Source: Polynucleobacter sp. AM-25C3 (GTDB lineage: Bacteria > Pseudomonadota > Gammaproteobacteria > Burkholderiales > Burkholderiaceae). Taken from it: a stretch of 38,057 bases of DNA. The position numbers and the translations under genes are program-made. Positions 28,768 through 37,932 of this stretch are shown here, piece by piece (within the stretch, counting starts at the first letter, position 1; each line of letters opens with the position of its first letter). The DNA is taken from contig NZ_JACVOS010000016.1 in assembly GCF_018882335.1 (NCBI RefSeq), positions 1 through 38,057 on the forward strand, given 5' to 3'. The notes under the pieces were generated by a model that ran no database searches, had not been told where the DNA came from, and was given only the letters and a program-made list of their open reading frames with translations.

Positions 28768-29502
28768 ATGGCCTCGATTCGTGTTGCTGACGAACCTGCT
28801 TTTGTATTGCACAGCATTCCCTATAAGGAAACCAGCTTAATTTTGGATGTGTTTACTCGGCAACATGGTCGGATGGCTTTGATTGCTAAGGGGGCTAAGC
28901 GCCCACACTCCGTATTGCGTCCCGTCTTGCAGCGCTTTCAGCCTCTCTTGGTTTCTTGGAGTGGTAAATCGGAGTTACGTACTCTGACTAAATCAGAGTG
29001 GGTCGGTGGTACTCCATCCCTAGTCGGAGATGCCTTGCTTTGCGGCTTCTACCTCAACGAGTTGCTGGTGAAGTTTCTGGCTCGTGAAGATGATTATGAA
29101 AAGCTCTACGATCACTACACTGACACGATCTCCGCTTTATCTAATCTCGAATTTGAGTCCAAAGGTTTAGAAGAAATTCTTCGCCCATTTGAGCTAACTC
29201 TACTTCAAGAGACAGGTTACGCCGCAGCCCTAGATCGCTGCGTAGAAACCAATAGCGCCCCCATTTCGGAAGAGCGCTATGTCTATCAGCCAGAGCGTGG
29301 CGTTAGACCTGCACAGGGAGATGATCCAGGCCAATGGCCTGTGTTGAGTGGTCGATCCCTCCTGGCAATCGCGGTAGGAGATTTTTCTGATCCAGAGACG
29401 CTTTCCGAGAGCAAGCAATTAATGCGCTTTTTGCTTGGCTTGCACCTTCAGGATCAAGTGCTCACCACACGTCAGATTTTGATTGACCTCAAGAAAATCT
29501 AG
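28768..29502 (+). CDS. recO: DNA repair protein RecO
   Basis: Recombination mediator that with RecR loads RecA on single-stranded DNA. It has 244 residues. The N-terminal OB fold begins with EPAFVLHSIPYKETSLILDV, followed by GRMALIAKGAKRPHS. The helical C-terminal domain lacks the four-cysteine zinc site found in some bacteria, as in E. coli RecO. The position between era and pdxJ is the standard one. Confidence 0.95.
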   Translation: MASIRVADEPAFVLHSIPYKETSLILDVFTRQHGRMALIAKGAKRPHSVLRPVLQRFQPLLVSWSGKSELRTLTKSEWVGGTPSLVGDALLCGFYLNELLVKFLAREDDYEKLYDHYTDTISALSNLEFESKGLEEILRPFELTLLQETGYAAALDRCVETNSAPISEERYVYQPERGVRPAQGDDPGQWPVLSGRSLLAIAVGDFSDPETLSESKQLMRFLLGLHLQDQVLTTRQILIDLKKI

Positions 29503-29514
29503 TAATCTACTGCA

Positions 29515-30249
29515 ATGACTAAGTTAGAACTCGGCATCAACATTGATCATGTGGCTACTTTGCGCAATGCCCGTGGGACTATTTATCCTGATCCGCTAAA
29601 GGCTGCACGTTTGGCTGAAGAGGCTGGCGCAGATTTAATCACTTTGCATTTGCGTGAAGATCGTCGCCATATTAAAGATGCTGACCTGCTAGCCCTTCGT
29701 CCATTAATTCAGACGCGCATGAATCTGGAGTGCGCTGTAACTCCAGAGATGATTAAGATCGCTTGTAGAGTTCAGCCGCATGATGTGTGCCTCGTTCCTG
29801 AAAAACGCGAAGAGGTCACTACTGAAGGCGGCTTAGATGTAGTGGGTCATTTTGAAGCGGTAAAGGCCGCTACTACCCAGTTAAAGAATGCTGGTATTCG
29901 GGTATCTTTATTTATCGACCCAGAAGAAAAGCAAATTCAGGCAGCTAAAGATGTGGGTGCCACAGTAGTCGAGTTACATACTGGGCGCTACGCTGATCTT
30001 GCTGGAGATCAACAAGCGCTAGAGCTTGAACGCATCAGAAAAGCGGCTCAGTACGGCAAGAGCATTGGATTGCGAGTCAATGCAGGGCATGGCTTGCATG
30101 AAGGCAATGTAGAGCCTATTGCTGCGATTACAGAGCTCTCTGAGCTCAATATCGGGCACGCCATCGTTGCCGAAGCGCTTTTTAAAGGTTGGCAAACAGC
30201 CATTACGGATATGAAGGCTCTGATGGTTCAGGGCAGAACCCATTCTTAA
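29515..30249 (+). CDS. pdxJ: Pyridoxine 5'-phosphate synthase
   Basis: Condenses 1-deoxyxylulose 5-phosphate with 3-amino-2-oxopropyl phosphate to form pyridoxine 5'-phosphate, the last ring-building step of the DXP-dependent vitamin B6 pathway. It has 244 residues. The N-terminal [17 protein letters not shown] and the later [20 protein letters not shown] and [12 protein letters not shown] blocks are the family hallmarks. It follows recO by 12 bp and precedes acpS by 15 bp, the widespread pdxJ-acpS pair. Confidence 0.97.
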   Translation: MTKLELGINIDHVATLRNARGTIYPDPLKAARLAEEAGADLITLHLREDRRHIKDADLLALRPLIQTRMNLECAVTPEMIKIACRVQPHDVCLVPEKREEVTTEGGLDVVGHFEAVKAATTQLKNAGIRVSLFIDPEEKQIQAAKDVGATVVELHTGRYADLAGDQQALELERIRKAAQYGKSIGLRVNAGHGLHEGNVEPIAAITELSELNIGHAIVAEALFKGWQTAITDMKALMVQGRTHS

Positions 30250-30264
30250 AAGACTAAAGAGCAC

Positions 30265-30657
30265 ATGATCATCGGTATTGGCACAGATATTTTGCAGATT
30301 GAGCGACTACAGGCCGCGTACGATCGCACCAATGGTCGATTAGCTGAAAAAATCCTTGGGCCTGATGAGATGCTGGTCTTTAAGCAGCGTTTAGCCAGAA
30401 ATCACAAGCGGGGCATTGCCTTCTTGGCAACTCGCTTTGCCGCAAAAGAAGCTTTCTCCAAAGCAATTGGTTTGGGAATGAGAATGCCGATGACGTGGCG
30501 TTCTTTGCAAACTCTCAATGAGCTTAGCGGTAAACCCGTTACTTCCTATTTGGGTGCACTCGCACAATTTATGCAGGAAAAAAACTGGGAAGCTCAAGTC
30601 ACCGTCAGTGATGAGCAGGATATGGCTATCGCCCATGTCATCGTAGTTCAAAAATAA
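30265..30657 (+). CDS. acpS: Holo-[acyl-carrier-protein] synthase
   Basis: Transfers 4'-phosphopantetheine from CoA to the serine of ACP, activating the acpP product encoded 9 kb upstream. It has 130 residues. The magnesium ligands are Asp8 (GIGTDIL) and Glu62 ([11 protein letters not shown]), both in the expected spacing. Immediate neighbour of pdxJ. The chain closes with [14 protein letters not shown]. Confidence 0.95.
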   Translation: MIIGIGTDILQIERLQAAYDRTNGRLAEKILGPDEMLVFKQRLARNHKRGIAFLATRFAAKEAFSKAIGLGMRMPMTWRSLQTLNELSGKPVTSYLGALAQFMQEKNWEAQVTVSDEQDMAIAHVIVVQK

Positions 30658-30702
30658 AACAACTATCAAAAGTATATAAAACTAAAAAATTACGAGGAAT
30701 AC

Positions 30703-31779
30703 ATGAGCAAGTCGACTATGAAGCCAGGCCCAGTTACTTTAGACGTTGTTGGCCTTGAGTTAAACGCAGAAGATCGTCGTCGCATCTTGCATCCGCTTAC
30801 TGGTGGTGTGATTTTGTTTGGCAGAAACTTTGCCAACCGTAAGCAGCTCACCAAATTAACTGCGGCTATTAAAAAACTCCGCCCCGATGTATTGATCTCG
30901 ATTGACCATGAGGGCGGTCGTGTGCAACGCTGCAGAACAGATGGCTTTACTCATTTACCTGCTATGCGTAAGCTCGGGGAACTCTGGGGATCCAAAAATA
31001 AATCAAAGCATGCCGCTGAATCTGCAGCTATTGCCATGGCCGCAGCTACTGCTTGTGGATATGTCTTGGCTGCTGAGTTGCGTGCTTGCGGTGTGGATTT
31101 TAGTTTTACCCCTGTTCTGGATTTGGATTTTGGTCGTAGTGGTGTGATTGGTGATCGCGCCTTTAGTCGTGACCCACAGATTACTTTTGCCTTAGCGAAG
31201 AGCCTGAATGAGGGCCTACGTCTTGCAGGTATGGCGAACTGTGGCAAGCACTTTCCGGGTCATGGTTGGGCTGAGGCAGATTCTCATGTAGCCATCCCAG
31301 TGGATGAGCGTCCTTTAAAGCAAATTTTGAATGACGATGCTAAACCTTATGAATGGTTAGATCTGAGTTTGACTGCGGTGATGCCAGCCCATGTGATTTA
31401 TCCCAAGGTAGATAAAAATCCCGCGGGCTTTTCTAAGATCTGGTTGCATTCCATCTTGCGTCAAGAGTTGGGCTTTGAGGGTGTGATTTTTAGTGACGAC
31501 CTATCAATGGAAGGGGCTAGCGTTGCTGGCTCTGTAGTAAAGGGTGCTGATATGGCACTTGAGGCGGGATGTGATGCAGTATTGATTTGCAATCGCCCAG
31601 ATCTGGCAGATCAATTGCTCAGCCAACTGAAAGTCTCCAAAGTAAAACAAGCGGAATCCGCTATTCGATTAAATCGTTTGATGCCGACTGCCACAGCTCC
31701 TGCCTGGGATGAGTTGCAGGGTGAGGTGCAATACCAGCATGCAAAAGGATTGCTCCAGCAGTTAAAGTTAATTTCCTAA
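30703..31779 (+). CDS. nagZ: Beta-N-acetylhexosaminidase NagZ
   Basis: Cytoplasmic family-3 glycosidase that removes N-acetylglucosamine from anhydro-muropeptides during peptidoglycan recycling. It has 358 residues. The signature KHFPGHG is at 182-188, followed by the Asp193-x-His195 dyad that acts as general acid/base. The nucleophile is in FSDDLSM (Asp265). No signal peptide is present, as expected for NagZ. An ACGAGGA ribosome site precedes the ATG. It ends at a strong bidirectional terminator facing efp. The last 20 residues are less conserved. Confidence 0.94.
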   Translation: MSKSTMKPGPVTLDVVGLELNAEDRRRILHPLTGGVILFGRNFANRKQLTKLTAAIKKLRPDVLISIDHEGGRVQRCRTDGFTHLPAMRKLGELWGSKNKSKHAAESAAIAMAAATACGYVLAAELRACGVDFSFTPVLDLDFGRSGVIGDRAFSRDPQITFALAKSLNEGLRLAGMANCGKHFPGHGWAEADSHVAIPVDERPLKQILNDDAKPYEWLDLSLTAVMPAHVIYPKVDKNPAGFSKIWLHSILRQELGFEGVIFSDDLSMEGASVAGSVVKGADMALEAGCDAVLICNRPDLADQLLSQLKVSKVKQAESAIRLNRLMPTATAPAWDELQGEVQYQHAKGLLQQLKLIS

Positions 31780-31807
31780 GTTGGATATAGGAGGTTCTAG
31801 GTAAGAA

Positions 31808-31831
31808 AAAAGCCCGGCATGCCGGGCTTTT
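31808..31831. terminator. Bidirectional terminator between convergent nagZ and efp
   Basis: A perfect 10-bp stem with a CATG loop, AAAAGCCCGG at 31808-31817 and its complement at 31822-31831. It is A-rich before and T-rich after, so it works in both directions. It is the most stable hairpin of this kind noticed in the window. Confidence 0.92.
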
Positions 31832-31850
31832 ACTTGTCGAGCGAGCTAAA

Positions 31851-32411
31851 TTAGTTAGCGCGGCTACGATATTCACCAGTACGGGTATCAATTTCAATCT
31901 TGTCGCCAGTGTTGCAGAACAAAGGAACTTGCAACTCATAGCCAGTAGCCAATTTTGCAGTCTTCAATACTTTGCCTGAGCTGGTGTCGCCTTTAACCGC
32001 TGGCTCTGTGTAAATAATTTCACGAACCAAAGAGTTAGGCATTGCAACAGACAGTGCCTTACCTTCGTAGAACACCACTTCACATGGCATGCTTTCTTCG
32101 AGGTAATGTAATGCATCGCCCATGAATTCCGCTTCGACTTCATATTGGTTGTATTCAGTATCCATAAATACATACATTGGATCTGCAAAATAAGAGTACG
32201 TGCAATCTTTCTTGTCCAAGATCACCACATCAAACTTGTCATCTGCTTTGAACACGCCTTCGTTGGGCGCACCAGATAACAAGTTCTTAAATTTCATTTT
32301 CACAACAGAGGAGTTACGGCCTGAGCGACTATATTCTGCTTTTAAAATGACCATGGCATCAGTGCCGATCATTACTACGTTACCAACGCGGAGTTCTTGT
32401 GCTGTTTTCAT
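31851..32411 (-). CDS. efp: Elongation factor P (arginine-32 type)
   Basis: Relieves ribosome stalling at proline runs. It has 186 residues, the common length. The tip of domain I reads SRSGRNSS with Arg32 where E. coli has the lysine modified by EpmA. This Arg form is rhamnosylated by EarP, whose gene lies 87 bp upstream. The three-domain layout (KOW-like, OB, C-terminal [12 protein letters not shown]) is intact. An AGGAA site lies upstream of the ATG and a TACAAT in the intergenic gap may be its -10. Confidence 0.97.
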   Translation of the reverse strand: MKTAQELRVGNVVMIGTDAMVILKAEYSRSGRNSSVVKMKFKNLLSGAPNEGVFKADDKFDVVILDKKDCTYSYFADPMYVFMDTEYNQYEVEAEFMGDALHYLEESMPCEVVFYEGKALSVAMPNSLVREIIYTEPAVKGDTSSGKVLKTAKLATGYELQVPLFCNTGDKIEIDTRTGEYRSRAN

Positions 32412-32498
32412 CTTGCCATTCCTGGGTGCAGAGCTGATTTTCTGCGGTTTTTATCAAAAACAAGATTGTAACCGCCCGCAGGCTTATTTTGCTGAAGA

Positions 32499-33578
32499 TC
32501 AGGCTACAAAGCCCATTAGACGGGCAGCTAAGCCGCCATCAGCTTGTTTTTTCAGTAAATCAGCACGCCAAGCCTTGGAATGAGCGCTCCAAGCATCTAT
32601 CGACTGAATCCATTGACTGGGCATTGCCCAGGTCATGGCAGCGATGATGGCGTGTTTCAGTTCTTGTGATGCATCTTCAAGATAGAGGTCTAAAAATGCT
32701 GCTAGTTTGACCTCGTGCGCGCGATCCTTCTGAGGGTAGATGTGCCAAATAAAGGGTTTACCTGCTAATTGCCCTCGGACGAAAGAGTCTTCGCCACGAA
32801 TAATATTGAAGTCGCATTGCGACAGAATCCAATCATATTCATCTTGAGAAACAAACGGAATGGAGATGAGTTGAATAGATGTGGGCAGAGTAATTGCTTG
32901 AGTGGGGTGGCCGGAGCTGAGTCGGAGTTGCTCAAGTTGGCCATGCGTCAGAACAATATCGAAGTTCTCGCTAAGTCTTCCTAGATCCTCCAGCCACTTT
33001 AGGAGTGGGGCGCCTGGATAGCAAAAGACGCTGATGCGTTTTGTATTGGGTCGCAACAGTTCCCAGCTTGTTTTTAAGCTTGCTGGAATATTAGCGGGGC
33101 TGACGAAGGGCTCTGTAGGCACCGGGTCAATTAAGAGGCCGCCTGCATTTGCCTGAAAGCCTGGGAAGAAAAAGTATTTCGGAATGCCATGGGCTTGCGG
33201 AGAGGGTTTCCCATGAAACTCTGCTATCCAAGGCTCAGCGCTCAAGTACTCCAAATTAATAATGACGGGTTTTTTGGAGGCAATGAGCAGGCCTGCAAGG
33301 TAGCGCTCAGGGAGATCACATCCAAAGGCTTCAATCACAACGTCTGGTGTTTCTACTGGATGACGGCTATTGTGATGGCTTGCCTCCCAGGGCTGGATAT
33401 CGATACGGCGCTTGATTTCTGGATCAACCCCAGAAGCGAGTAAATTAATGGTTGGCAGGTCATCGCAAAAAATGCGCACCTCTTGGCCGTGAAGACTTGT
33501 TAAGCTTCGCGCTAGACGCCAGCAAACACCAGCATCACCATAGTTATCTACGATTTGACAGAAAATATCCCAACGCAT
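32499..33578 (-). CDS. earP: EF-P arginine rhamnosyltransferase EarP
   Basis: GT-B glycosyltransferase (DUF2331) that adds rhamnose from dTDP-rhamnose to Arg32 of EF-P. From the ATG at 33576-33578 it has 359 residues. The N-terminal block [20 protein letters not shown] carries the two conserved aspartates (11 and 15). The donor-site block [25 protein letters not shown] is in the C-terminal half. A TTG six bases upstream is possible but the conserved sequence starts at the ATG. Efp follows on the same strand, which confirms the pairing. The start codon overlaps that of the divergent uvrC by two bases. Confidence 0.95.
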   Translation of the reverse strand: MRWDIFCQIVDNYGDAGVCWRLARSLTSLHGQEVRIFCDDLPTINLLASGVDPEIKRRIDIQPWEASHHNSRHPVETPDVVIEAFGCDLPERYLAGLLIASKKPVIINLEYLSAEPWIAEFHGKPSPQAHGIPKYFFFPGFQANAGGLLIDPVPTEPFVSPANIPASLKTSWELLRPNTKRISVFCYPGAPLLKWLEDLGRLSENFDIVLTHGQLEQLRLSSGHPTQAITLPTSIQLISIPFVSQDEYDWILSQCDFNIIRGEDSFVRGQLAGKPFIWHIYPQKDRAHEVKLAAFLDLYLEDASQELKHAIIAAMTWAMPSQWIQSIDAWSAHSKAWRADLLKKQADGGLAARLMGFVA

Positions 33579-35505
33579 GAGCAATTCGCTTTTTGAAACC
33601 CTTCAGCAGGATGTTAAACGGCTACCCGGATTGCCGGGGGTGTATCGCTTCTTTGATGAGGCGGGACATATCTTGTATGTCGGTAAAGCACGCAACCTCA
33701 AAAAGCGGGTGTCTAGTTACTTTCAGCGGACTCAGCTTTCACCACGGATAGAGCTGATGGTGGGAAAAATTGCCCGCTACGAAACAACAGTAACACGCTC
33801 AGAAACTGAAGCCTTAATTCTAGAGAACAATCTCATTAAGGAGCTGGCCCCTCCATTCAATATTCTCTTCCGTGATGATAAGTCCTATCCCTATGTGATG
33901 TTGACCGGCCACCAGTTTCCAAGGCTAGCCTCTTATCGCGGAAAAATTGATAAACGCAATCATTACTTTGGACCATTCCCAAATTCATGGGCGGTGCGCA
34001 ATAGTGTGCAGATTTTGCAGAAAGTATTTCGCCTGAGAACTTGCGAAGACTCTGTATTTAAAAACCGCAGTCGCCCTTGTTTGTTGCATCAAATTCATCG
34101 ATGTAGTGCGCCTTGCGTTGGTCGTCTGAGCGTCGAGCAGTATGGGCAAGACGTAGCTCAGGCAACCCGCTTTTTAGAGGGCGATCATAGTCGCGTGCTA
34201 TCTGAACTCGAAAAGAAAATGCACGCTTACAGCGATGCCATGGAATTTGAGATGGCAGCCGTCCTCAGGGATCGTATTGCTGATCTCTCTAGCGTCTTAC
34301 AACAACAATCTATGGATACTGTTGCTGATGGTGAAGGTGATGTGGATGTGATTGCGGTCGCTCAAATGGAGGGCGTGGTCTGCGTCAATCTAGCAATGAT
34401 TCGGGGTGGTCGTCATTTGGGGGATCGTGCCTATTTCCCTAAAGGCTTGCGCTCCACTTCTGGAGAATTACCACCGCCTACAGAAATTCTGGAGGCATTT
34501 ATTGCGCAGCATTACCTAGAAGAGAAAGTCAGCGATGGTGAAGCAACTACCAATTTGATTCCACCGGTTCTCATTCTCAATCACCCCTTACGAAAGCTGG
34601 GTGATGATGTTGCAGCCACAGAAGAATCAAGTGAGGAAATCCTACCAGAGGGCTTGCACGAATTGCTAAACGCGCAAGCTGGCAAACGCGTCACCTTTCT
34701 GCATCAGCCTCAAGGTCAGAGACGACATTGGTTGGTCATGGCTGAAGGTAATGCCAAGATTGCGATCGCAAAACGTTTGGTAGAGACCGGCGGCCAGCTA
34801 GCGAGAGCTAGGGCATTAGCTGATGTCTTGGCATTGGAGCTGGAAAGTCTTGAGCAGCTGCGCATCGAATGTTTTGATATTAGCCATACCTCTGGTGAGG
34901 CAACTCAAGCTTCTTGTGTGGTGTATTCAAAAAATGCCATGCAGCCTAGCGAGTATCGCCGCTTCAATATTAACGACATTACCCCTGGAGATGATTGCGC
35001 GGCAATGCGTCAGGTTCTACAAAGACGTTACGCTAACTTCCAAGAGTTGCCTGTTGAAAAGATGCCTCAACTGATTTTGATTGACGGTGGTAAAGGTCAA
35101 GTGGAAATGGCAAGGCAAGTGCTTTCTGAATTCGGCATGGACATCAGCCTCATCGTTGGTGTTGCGAAAGGGGAGGGGCGCAAAGTAGGTTTAGAGACCT
35201 TGATCTTTGCAGACGGTCGTAAGTCGCTTGAGCTAGGTATTGATAGCGCAGCATTGCTACTGGTGGCGCAGATTCGTGATGAGGCGCATCGCTTTGCTAT
35301 CACTGGTATGCGGGCTAAACGGGCAAAAGCCAGAACGGTTTCTCAATTGGAAGAAATTGAGGGAATTGGAGCAAAGCGCCGTCAAAAATTACTCGCCCGA
35401 TTTGGTGGTTTGCGTGGCGTTGCTAATGCCACTATTGAAGAAATCTCGAGTGTGGAAGGGATTTCTACCGCATTAGCCGAGCAAATCTATCGGCAGCTCC
35501 ATTGA
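33577..35505 (+). CDS. uvrC: Excinuclease ABC subunit C
   Basis: Makes the two incisions flanking a DNA lesion in nucleotide excision repair, with UvrA and UvrB. It has 642 residues. The GIY-YIG nuclease domain is at about 18-100 ([17 protein letters not shown]). A Cys-rich link follows ([15 protein letters not shown]), then the UvrB-binding UVR motif (about 205-240), the RNase-H-like second nuclease ([21 protein letters not shown]) and a C-terminal helix-hairpin-helix pair ([14 protein letters not shown]). Later TTG or GTG codons would remove the GIY strand, so the ATG in the CATG shared with earP is the start. No clear Shine-Dalgarno sequence precedes it. Confidence 0.97.
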   Translation: MSNSLFETLQQDVKRLPGLPGVYRFFDEAGHILYVGKARNLKKRVSSYFQRTQLSPRIELMVGKIARYETTVTRSETEALILENNLIKELAPPFNILFRDDKSYPYVMLTGHQFPRLASYRGKIDKRNHYFGPFPNSWAVRNSVQILQKVFRLRTCEDSVFKNRSRPCLLHQIHRCSAPCVGRLSVEQYGQDVAQATRFLEGDHSRVLSELEKKMHAYSDAMEFEMAAVLRDRIADLSSVLQQQSMDTVADGEGDVDVIAVAQMEGVVCVNLAMIRGGRHLGDRAYFPKGLRSTSGELPPPTEILEAFIAQHYLEEKVSDGEATTNLIPPVLILNHPLRKLGDDVAATEESSEEILPEGLHELLNAQAGKRVTFLHQPQGQRRHWLVMAEGNAKIAIAKRLVETGGQLARARALADVLALELESLEQLRIECFDISHTSGEATQASCVVYSKNAMQPSEYRRFNINDITPGDDCAAMRQVLQRRYANFQELPVEKMPQLILIDGGKGQVEMARQVLSEFGMDISLIVGVAKGEGRKVGLETLIFADGRKSLELGIDSAALLLVAQIRDEAHRFAITGMRAKRAKARTVSQLEEIEGIGAKRRQKLLARFGGLRGVANATIEEISSVEGISTALAEQIYRQLH

Positions 35506-35541
35506 TTTCCAAGTCGACACACATTAGTTTATGCTTAAGTC

Positions 35542-36117
35542 ATGCCTTTTAATCTGCCCATTGCTCTGACCTGGTTGCGTGTAGCCGCCATCCCACTGGT
35601 GGTCGTAGTGTTTTACCTGCCAAATGACTGGCTTACGCCCTTTGAGAAAAATCTCGTAGCAACCGTTATTTTTGTCTTGGCCGCGGTCACTGATTGGTTG
35701 GATGGTTTTTTAGCGCGCCGCATGAAGCAGGAGTCTGCATTTGGGCAGTTTTTAGACCCAGTTGCCGATAAATTGATCGTCGCAGCTGCATTATTAGTCT
35801 TGCTTAATATGGATCGCGTTCAAGTTTGGGTTGCCTTAATCATTATTGGCCGTGAAATTACCATCTCCGCATTGAGAGAGTGGATGGCCCTCTTGGGTGC
35901 CGGTAAAAGTGTTGCTGTTCACATGGTTGGTAAGCTAAAAACAACCGCTCAACTCATAGCGATCCCATTTTTATTGTTAAACGACACCTTATTTGGATGG
36001 TTAAATTGTGCTCAAGTGGGTACATGGCTTATTTGGATTGCATCCTTTTTAACGCTTTGGTCCATGTTTTATTATATGAAAAAGGCTTTACCTCAGCTGG
36101 TTGATAGGGCTAAATAA
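35542..36117 (+). CDS. pgsA: CDP-diacylglycerol--glycerol-3-phosphate 3-phosphatidyltransferase
   Basis: Inner-membrane enzyme for the committed step to phosphatidylglycerol and cardiolipin. It has 191 residues. The CDP-alcohol phosphatidyltransferase motif is complete: Asp51, Asp54-Gly55, Ala58-Arg59, Gly68, Asp72 and Asp76 (in TDWLDGFLARR and GQFLDPVADK). About five hydrophobic segments are visible. The order uvrC-pgsA-tRNA-Gly-tRNA-Cys is the same as in E. coli. Confidence 0.95.
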   Translation: MPFNLPIALTWLRVAAIPLVVVVFYLPNDWLTPFEKNLVATVIFVLAAVTDWLDGFLARRMKQESAFGQFLDPVADKLIVAAALLVLLNMDRVQVWVALIIIGREITISALREWMALLGAGKSVAVHMVGKLKTTAQLIAIPFLLLNDTLFGWLNCAQVGTWLIWIASFLTLWSMFYYMKKALPQLVDRAK

Positions 36118-36234
36118 AGTCCACAAAACCAAGGCCAATAAGGGTTTGGTGTAAATGTGAACCCTGTCAGTTTTTAGTCTTCCCCAGAAATAATGCGTCC
36201 ACTCAAATTGTTTGTTAAACTACTGCCCTGTTAT

Positions 36235-36310
36235 GCGGGAATAGCTCAGCTGGTAGAGCGATACCTTGCCAAGGTATAGGTCGGGAGTTCGAACCTCCTT
36301 TCCCGCTCCA
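36235..36310 (+). tRNA. tRNA-Gly (anticodon GCC)
   Basis: 76 nt with encoded CCA. The acceptor stem GCGGGAA pairs with TTCCCGC, the D arm is GCTC...GAGC, and the anticodon stem ATACC/GGTAT holds the loop TTGCCAA with GCC at 36268-36270. The T arm is GGGAG-TTCGAAC-CTCCT with one G-T pair. It corresponds to glyW of E. coli by position after pgsA. Confidence 0.97.
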
Positions 36311-36316
36311 AGTTCG

Positions 36317-36346
36317 ATGGGAAGCCCTTAAAAGCTTCCCATTTTT
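36317..36346 (+). terminator. Terminator-like hairpin between the two tRNA genes
   Basis: A perfect 9-bp stem, ATGGGAAGC at 36317-36325 and its complement at 36334-36342, with an 8-nt loop, followed by TTTTT and a second short T-run. It begins seven bases after the tRNA-Gly CCA and ends 14 bases before tRNA-Cys. Confidence 0.8.
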
Positions 36347-36359
36347 GATTTTGGTTTCT

Positions 36360-36433
36360 GGCGCGTTGGCCGAGTGGTTAGGCAGGAGCCTGCAAAGCTT
36401 CGTACGGGGGTTCGATTCCCTCACGCGCCTCCA
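36360..36433 (+). tRNA. tRNA-Cys (anticodon GCA)
   Basis: 74 nt with encoded CCA. The acceptor stem GGCGCGT pairs with ACGCGCC, the D arm is GCC...GGC, and the anticodon stem GGAGC/GCTTC holds the loop CTGCAAA with GCA. The T arm is GGGGG-TTCGATT-CCCTC. It corresponds to cysT of E. coli. The tRNA-Leu that follows there is absent here. Confidence 0.95.
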
Positions 36434-36449
36434 TAGAATCTTATGGAGG
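36428..36449 (+). repeat. Inverted repeat starting in the tRNA-Cys 3' end
   Basis: CCTCCATA (36428-36435) and its exact complement TATGGAGG (36442-36449) form an 8-bp stem with a 6-nt loop. The left arm includes the tRNA discriminator and CCA. There is no T-run after it, so it is not a classic terminator. It may guide 3' processing of the precursor. Confidence 0.6.
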
Positions 36450-36490
36450 TAGAGTAATGGTGCGCATACCCTTTGCCTTGCCCGCCAAGC

Positions 36491-37381
36491 TTATTTCAAT
36501 GTATTGAAATCCATTAGGTAATTTAAAGCAAAAAATAAATTATCCCCGTTACACGGGCTCTTGCTTTGTAAAGTCTTATTCATCTCGAGTGGGTTTAGTG
36601 ACTTTGCAGCAAATACTTGGTCAGGATGAGTTTGCTGGAACAATTCATAAATAAAGCCAGAGGCAGCATATCCAGCGCAGTTACTAACTGCAGTTAAATA
36701 TAGATCTCGTTCAGTGCTGATGAGTTTATTCGTCCCACTACCATCTTGAATCCAAAAATGAATATTGGATTGGGTCTGTATATTTTCAAGCATTGCCGCA
36801 TAACGCTCTGGCGACATATTGCCCGCAAAGAAACTTGAAATATAGACCGGTAGAGGGAGTACCTTATTCAAATCGTTGACTTGACGTACAAGGTACTTTG
36901 TCAGCTCTTCTCGTGCTGGTATCGCCCTCCATTGACGATCATCAACTTCGAGGGGAAGATACCACCCTGAAACTGTACCCGCTGGCAGTGTTTTGGCCCA
37001 TAAAGTGGCAAGCCCCACATTCGCTTGATTCATTTTCCTAAAGTAGCTACCTACAATCGTTGGCGGTTGCTTTAAGCGTGTAAATATTTCTGGATCTCCG
37101 CTAAGCCCGACGATCAATTTAAGATCAGCCTGAGATGCATCAATGATTCGATCTTTTAACCATGCCTGATTTTTCGGGGAAGCAAAAACATCCCCAAAAC
37201 TTGTCCATTGAATCACTAGTGTGTTGAAACCTTTATTCTTGGCCGCAGAGAAAATCTTAGGCCATTGCTCTAAAGGAATAGCGAGGTCAGATTGTTGGGG
37301 TTGATAGAAAATACCCCTAATCCCTTCAGCCTGGACTGTGATGGTGAGCAAGCAAAGCAGAGTAGCAAATAGGATGCGCAT
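36491..37381 (-). CDS. DUF4434-type exported protein (putative TIM-barrel glycosidase)
   Basis: From the ATG at 37379-37381 it has 296 residues. An N-terminal signal peptide (MRILFATLLCLLTITVQA) indicates export. The mature part begins GIRGIFYQPQQSDL and shows a repeated strand/helix pattern (FNTLVIQWTSFGDVF, LKLIVGLSGDPEIF, SGWYLPLEVDD, LPVYISSFFAG, IHFWIQDGSG) like the TIM barrels of DUF4434 and glycoside-hydrolase-like proteins. The acidic residues in PLEVDD and IQDGSG are candidate active-site residues. The start overlaps the stop of the NfrA-like gene by one base, so they form one operon and probably act on the same surface polysaccharide. The function is inferred, not proven. Confidence 0.68.
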   Translation of the reverse strand: MRILFATLLCLLTITVQAEGIRGIFYQPQQSDLAIPLEQWPKIFSAAKNKGFNTLVIQWTSFGDVFASPKNQAWLKDRIIDASQADLKLIVGLSGDPEIFTRLKQPPTIVGSYFRKMNQANVGLATLWAKTLPAGTVSGWYLPLEVDDRQWRAIPAREELTKYLVRQVNDLNKVLPLPVYISSFFAGNMSPERYAAMLENIQTQSNIHFWIQDGSGTNKLISTERDLYLTAVSNCAGYAASGFIYELFQQTHPDQVFAAKSLNPLEMNKTLQSKSPCNGDNLFFALNYLMDFNTLK

Positions 37382-37932
37382 TACCAACGTCCTCCAAGAC
37401 TTAGAAAGATAGCGCTTTTGTCATTTAGGTACGTTTTGAAAGCGTACTGAAATTCCAACCCTATCATAATTTTACTGGGGTAAGCGTTGTATGTACTTTG
37501 CCCTTGCCAAATATTCCATCGAGCCCCAATCCCAAGACGTTCATCGACCCCATTTGCTTGATTTAGGCTGCTCCATTGTAGGTGAGCGTAGGGTTCGATC
37601 GTTTGACCTTCTTCAATTTTCTGGTGATAGCTGATTCGATAATCGGTTACCAAGGAAGTGACGGATGACGTTACATAATGGGCTGCATCTAAATATAAAT
37701 TTTGTGCTATCCAGCCCGTGCCATTGGGATGCCAGTCATCACTATAAATTCCTGAATTCAATAATGAAGCGCTAGCTCGAAGCATCAATGAGGTTTGAGT
37801 GTATTGACCTCGATCTAAAGGCGTTTGTTCCTCGATTGCTAGATTGAGGACATAGTCAGATAACGGCTTCCACCGTAAGCCGCCAGCAATCATAGGGGCA
37901 TACAGAGGGATGGGCGAATTATTTGAGCCCCG
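37381..37932 (-). pseudogene. NfrA-like outer-membrane protein, C-terminal remnant cut by IS3 element
   Basis: About 184 residues from the IS junction to the stop codon. The end resembles the C-terminus of E. coli NfrA, the phage N4 receptor and exopolysaccharide-export protein. It has aromatic beta strands (YLDAAHYVTSSVTSLVTDYR), a QTIEPYAHLQW strand and the block GIGARWNIWQGQSTYNAYPS. The last strand ends in GGRW, as expected for a beta-barrel insertion signal. The N-terminal repeat region is missing. The frame stays open into the IS by chance, but those residues are not part of the protein. The resemblance is from memory of the family and has not been aligned. Confidence 0.72.
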
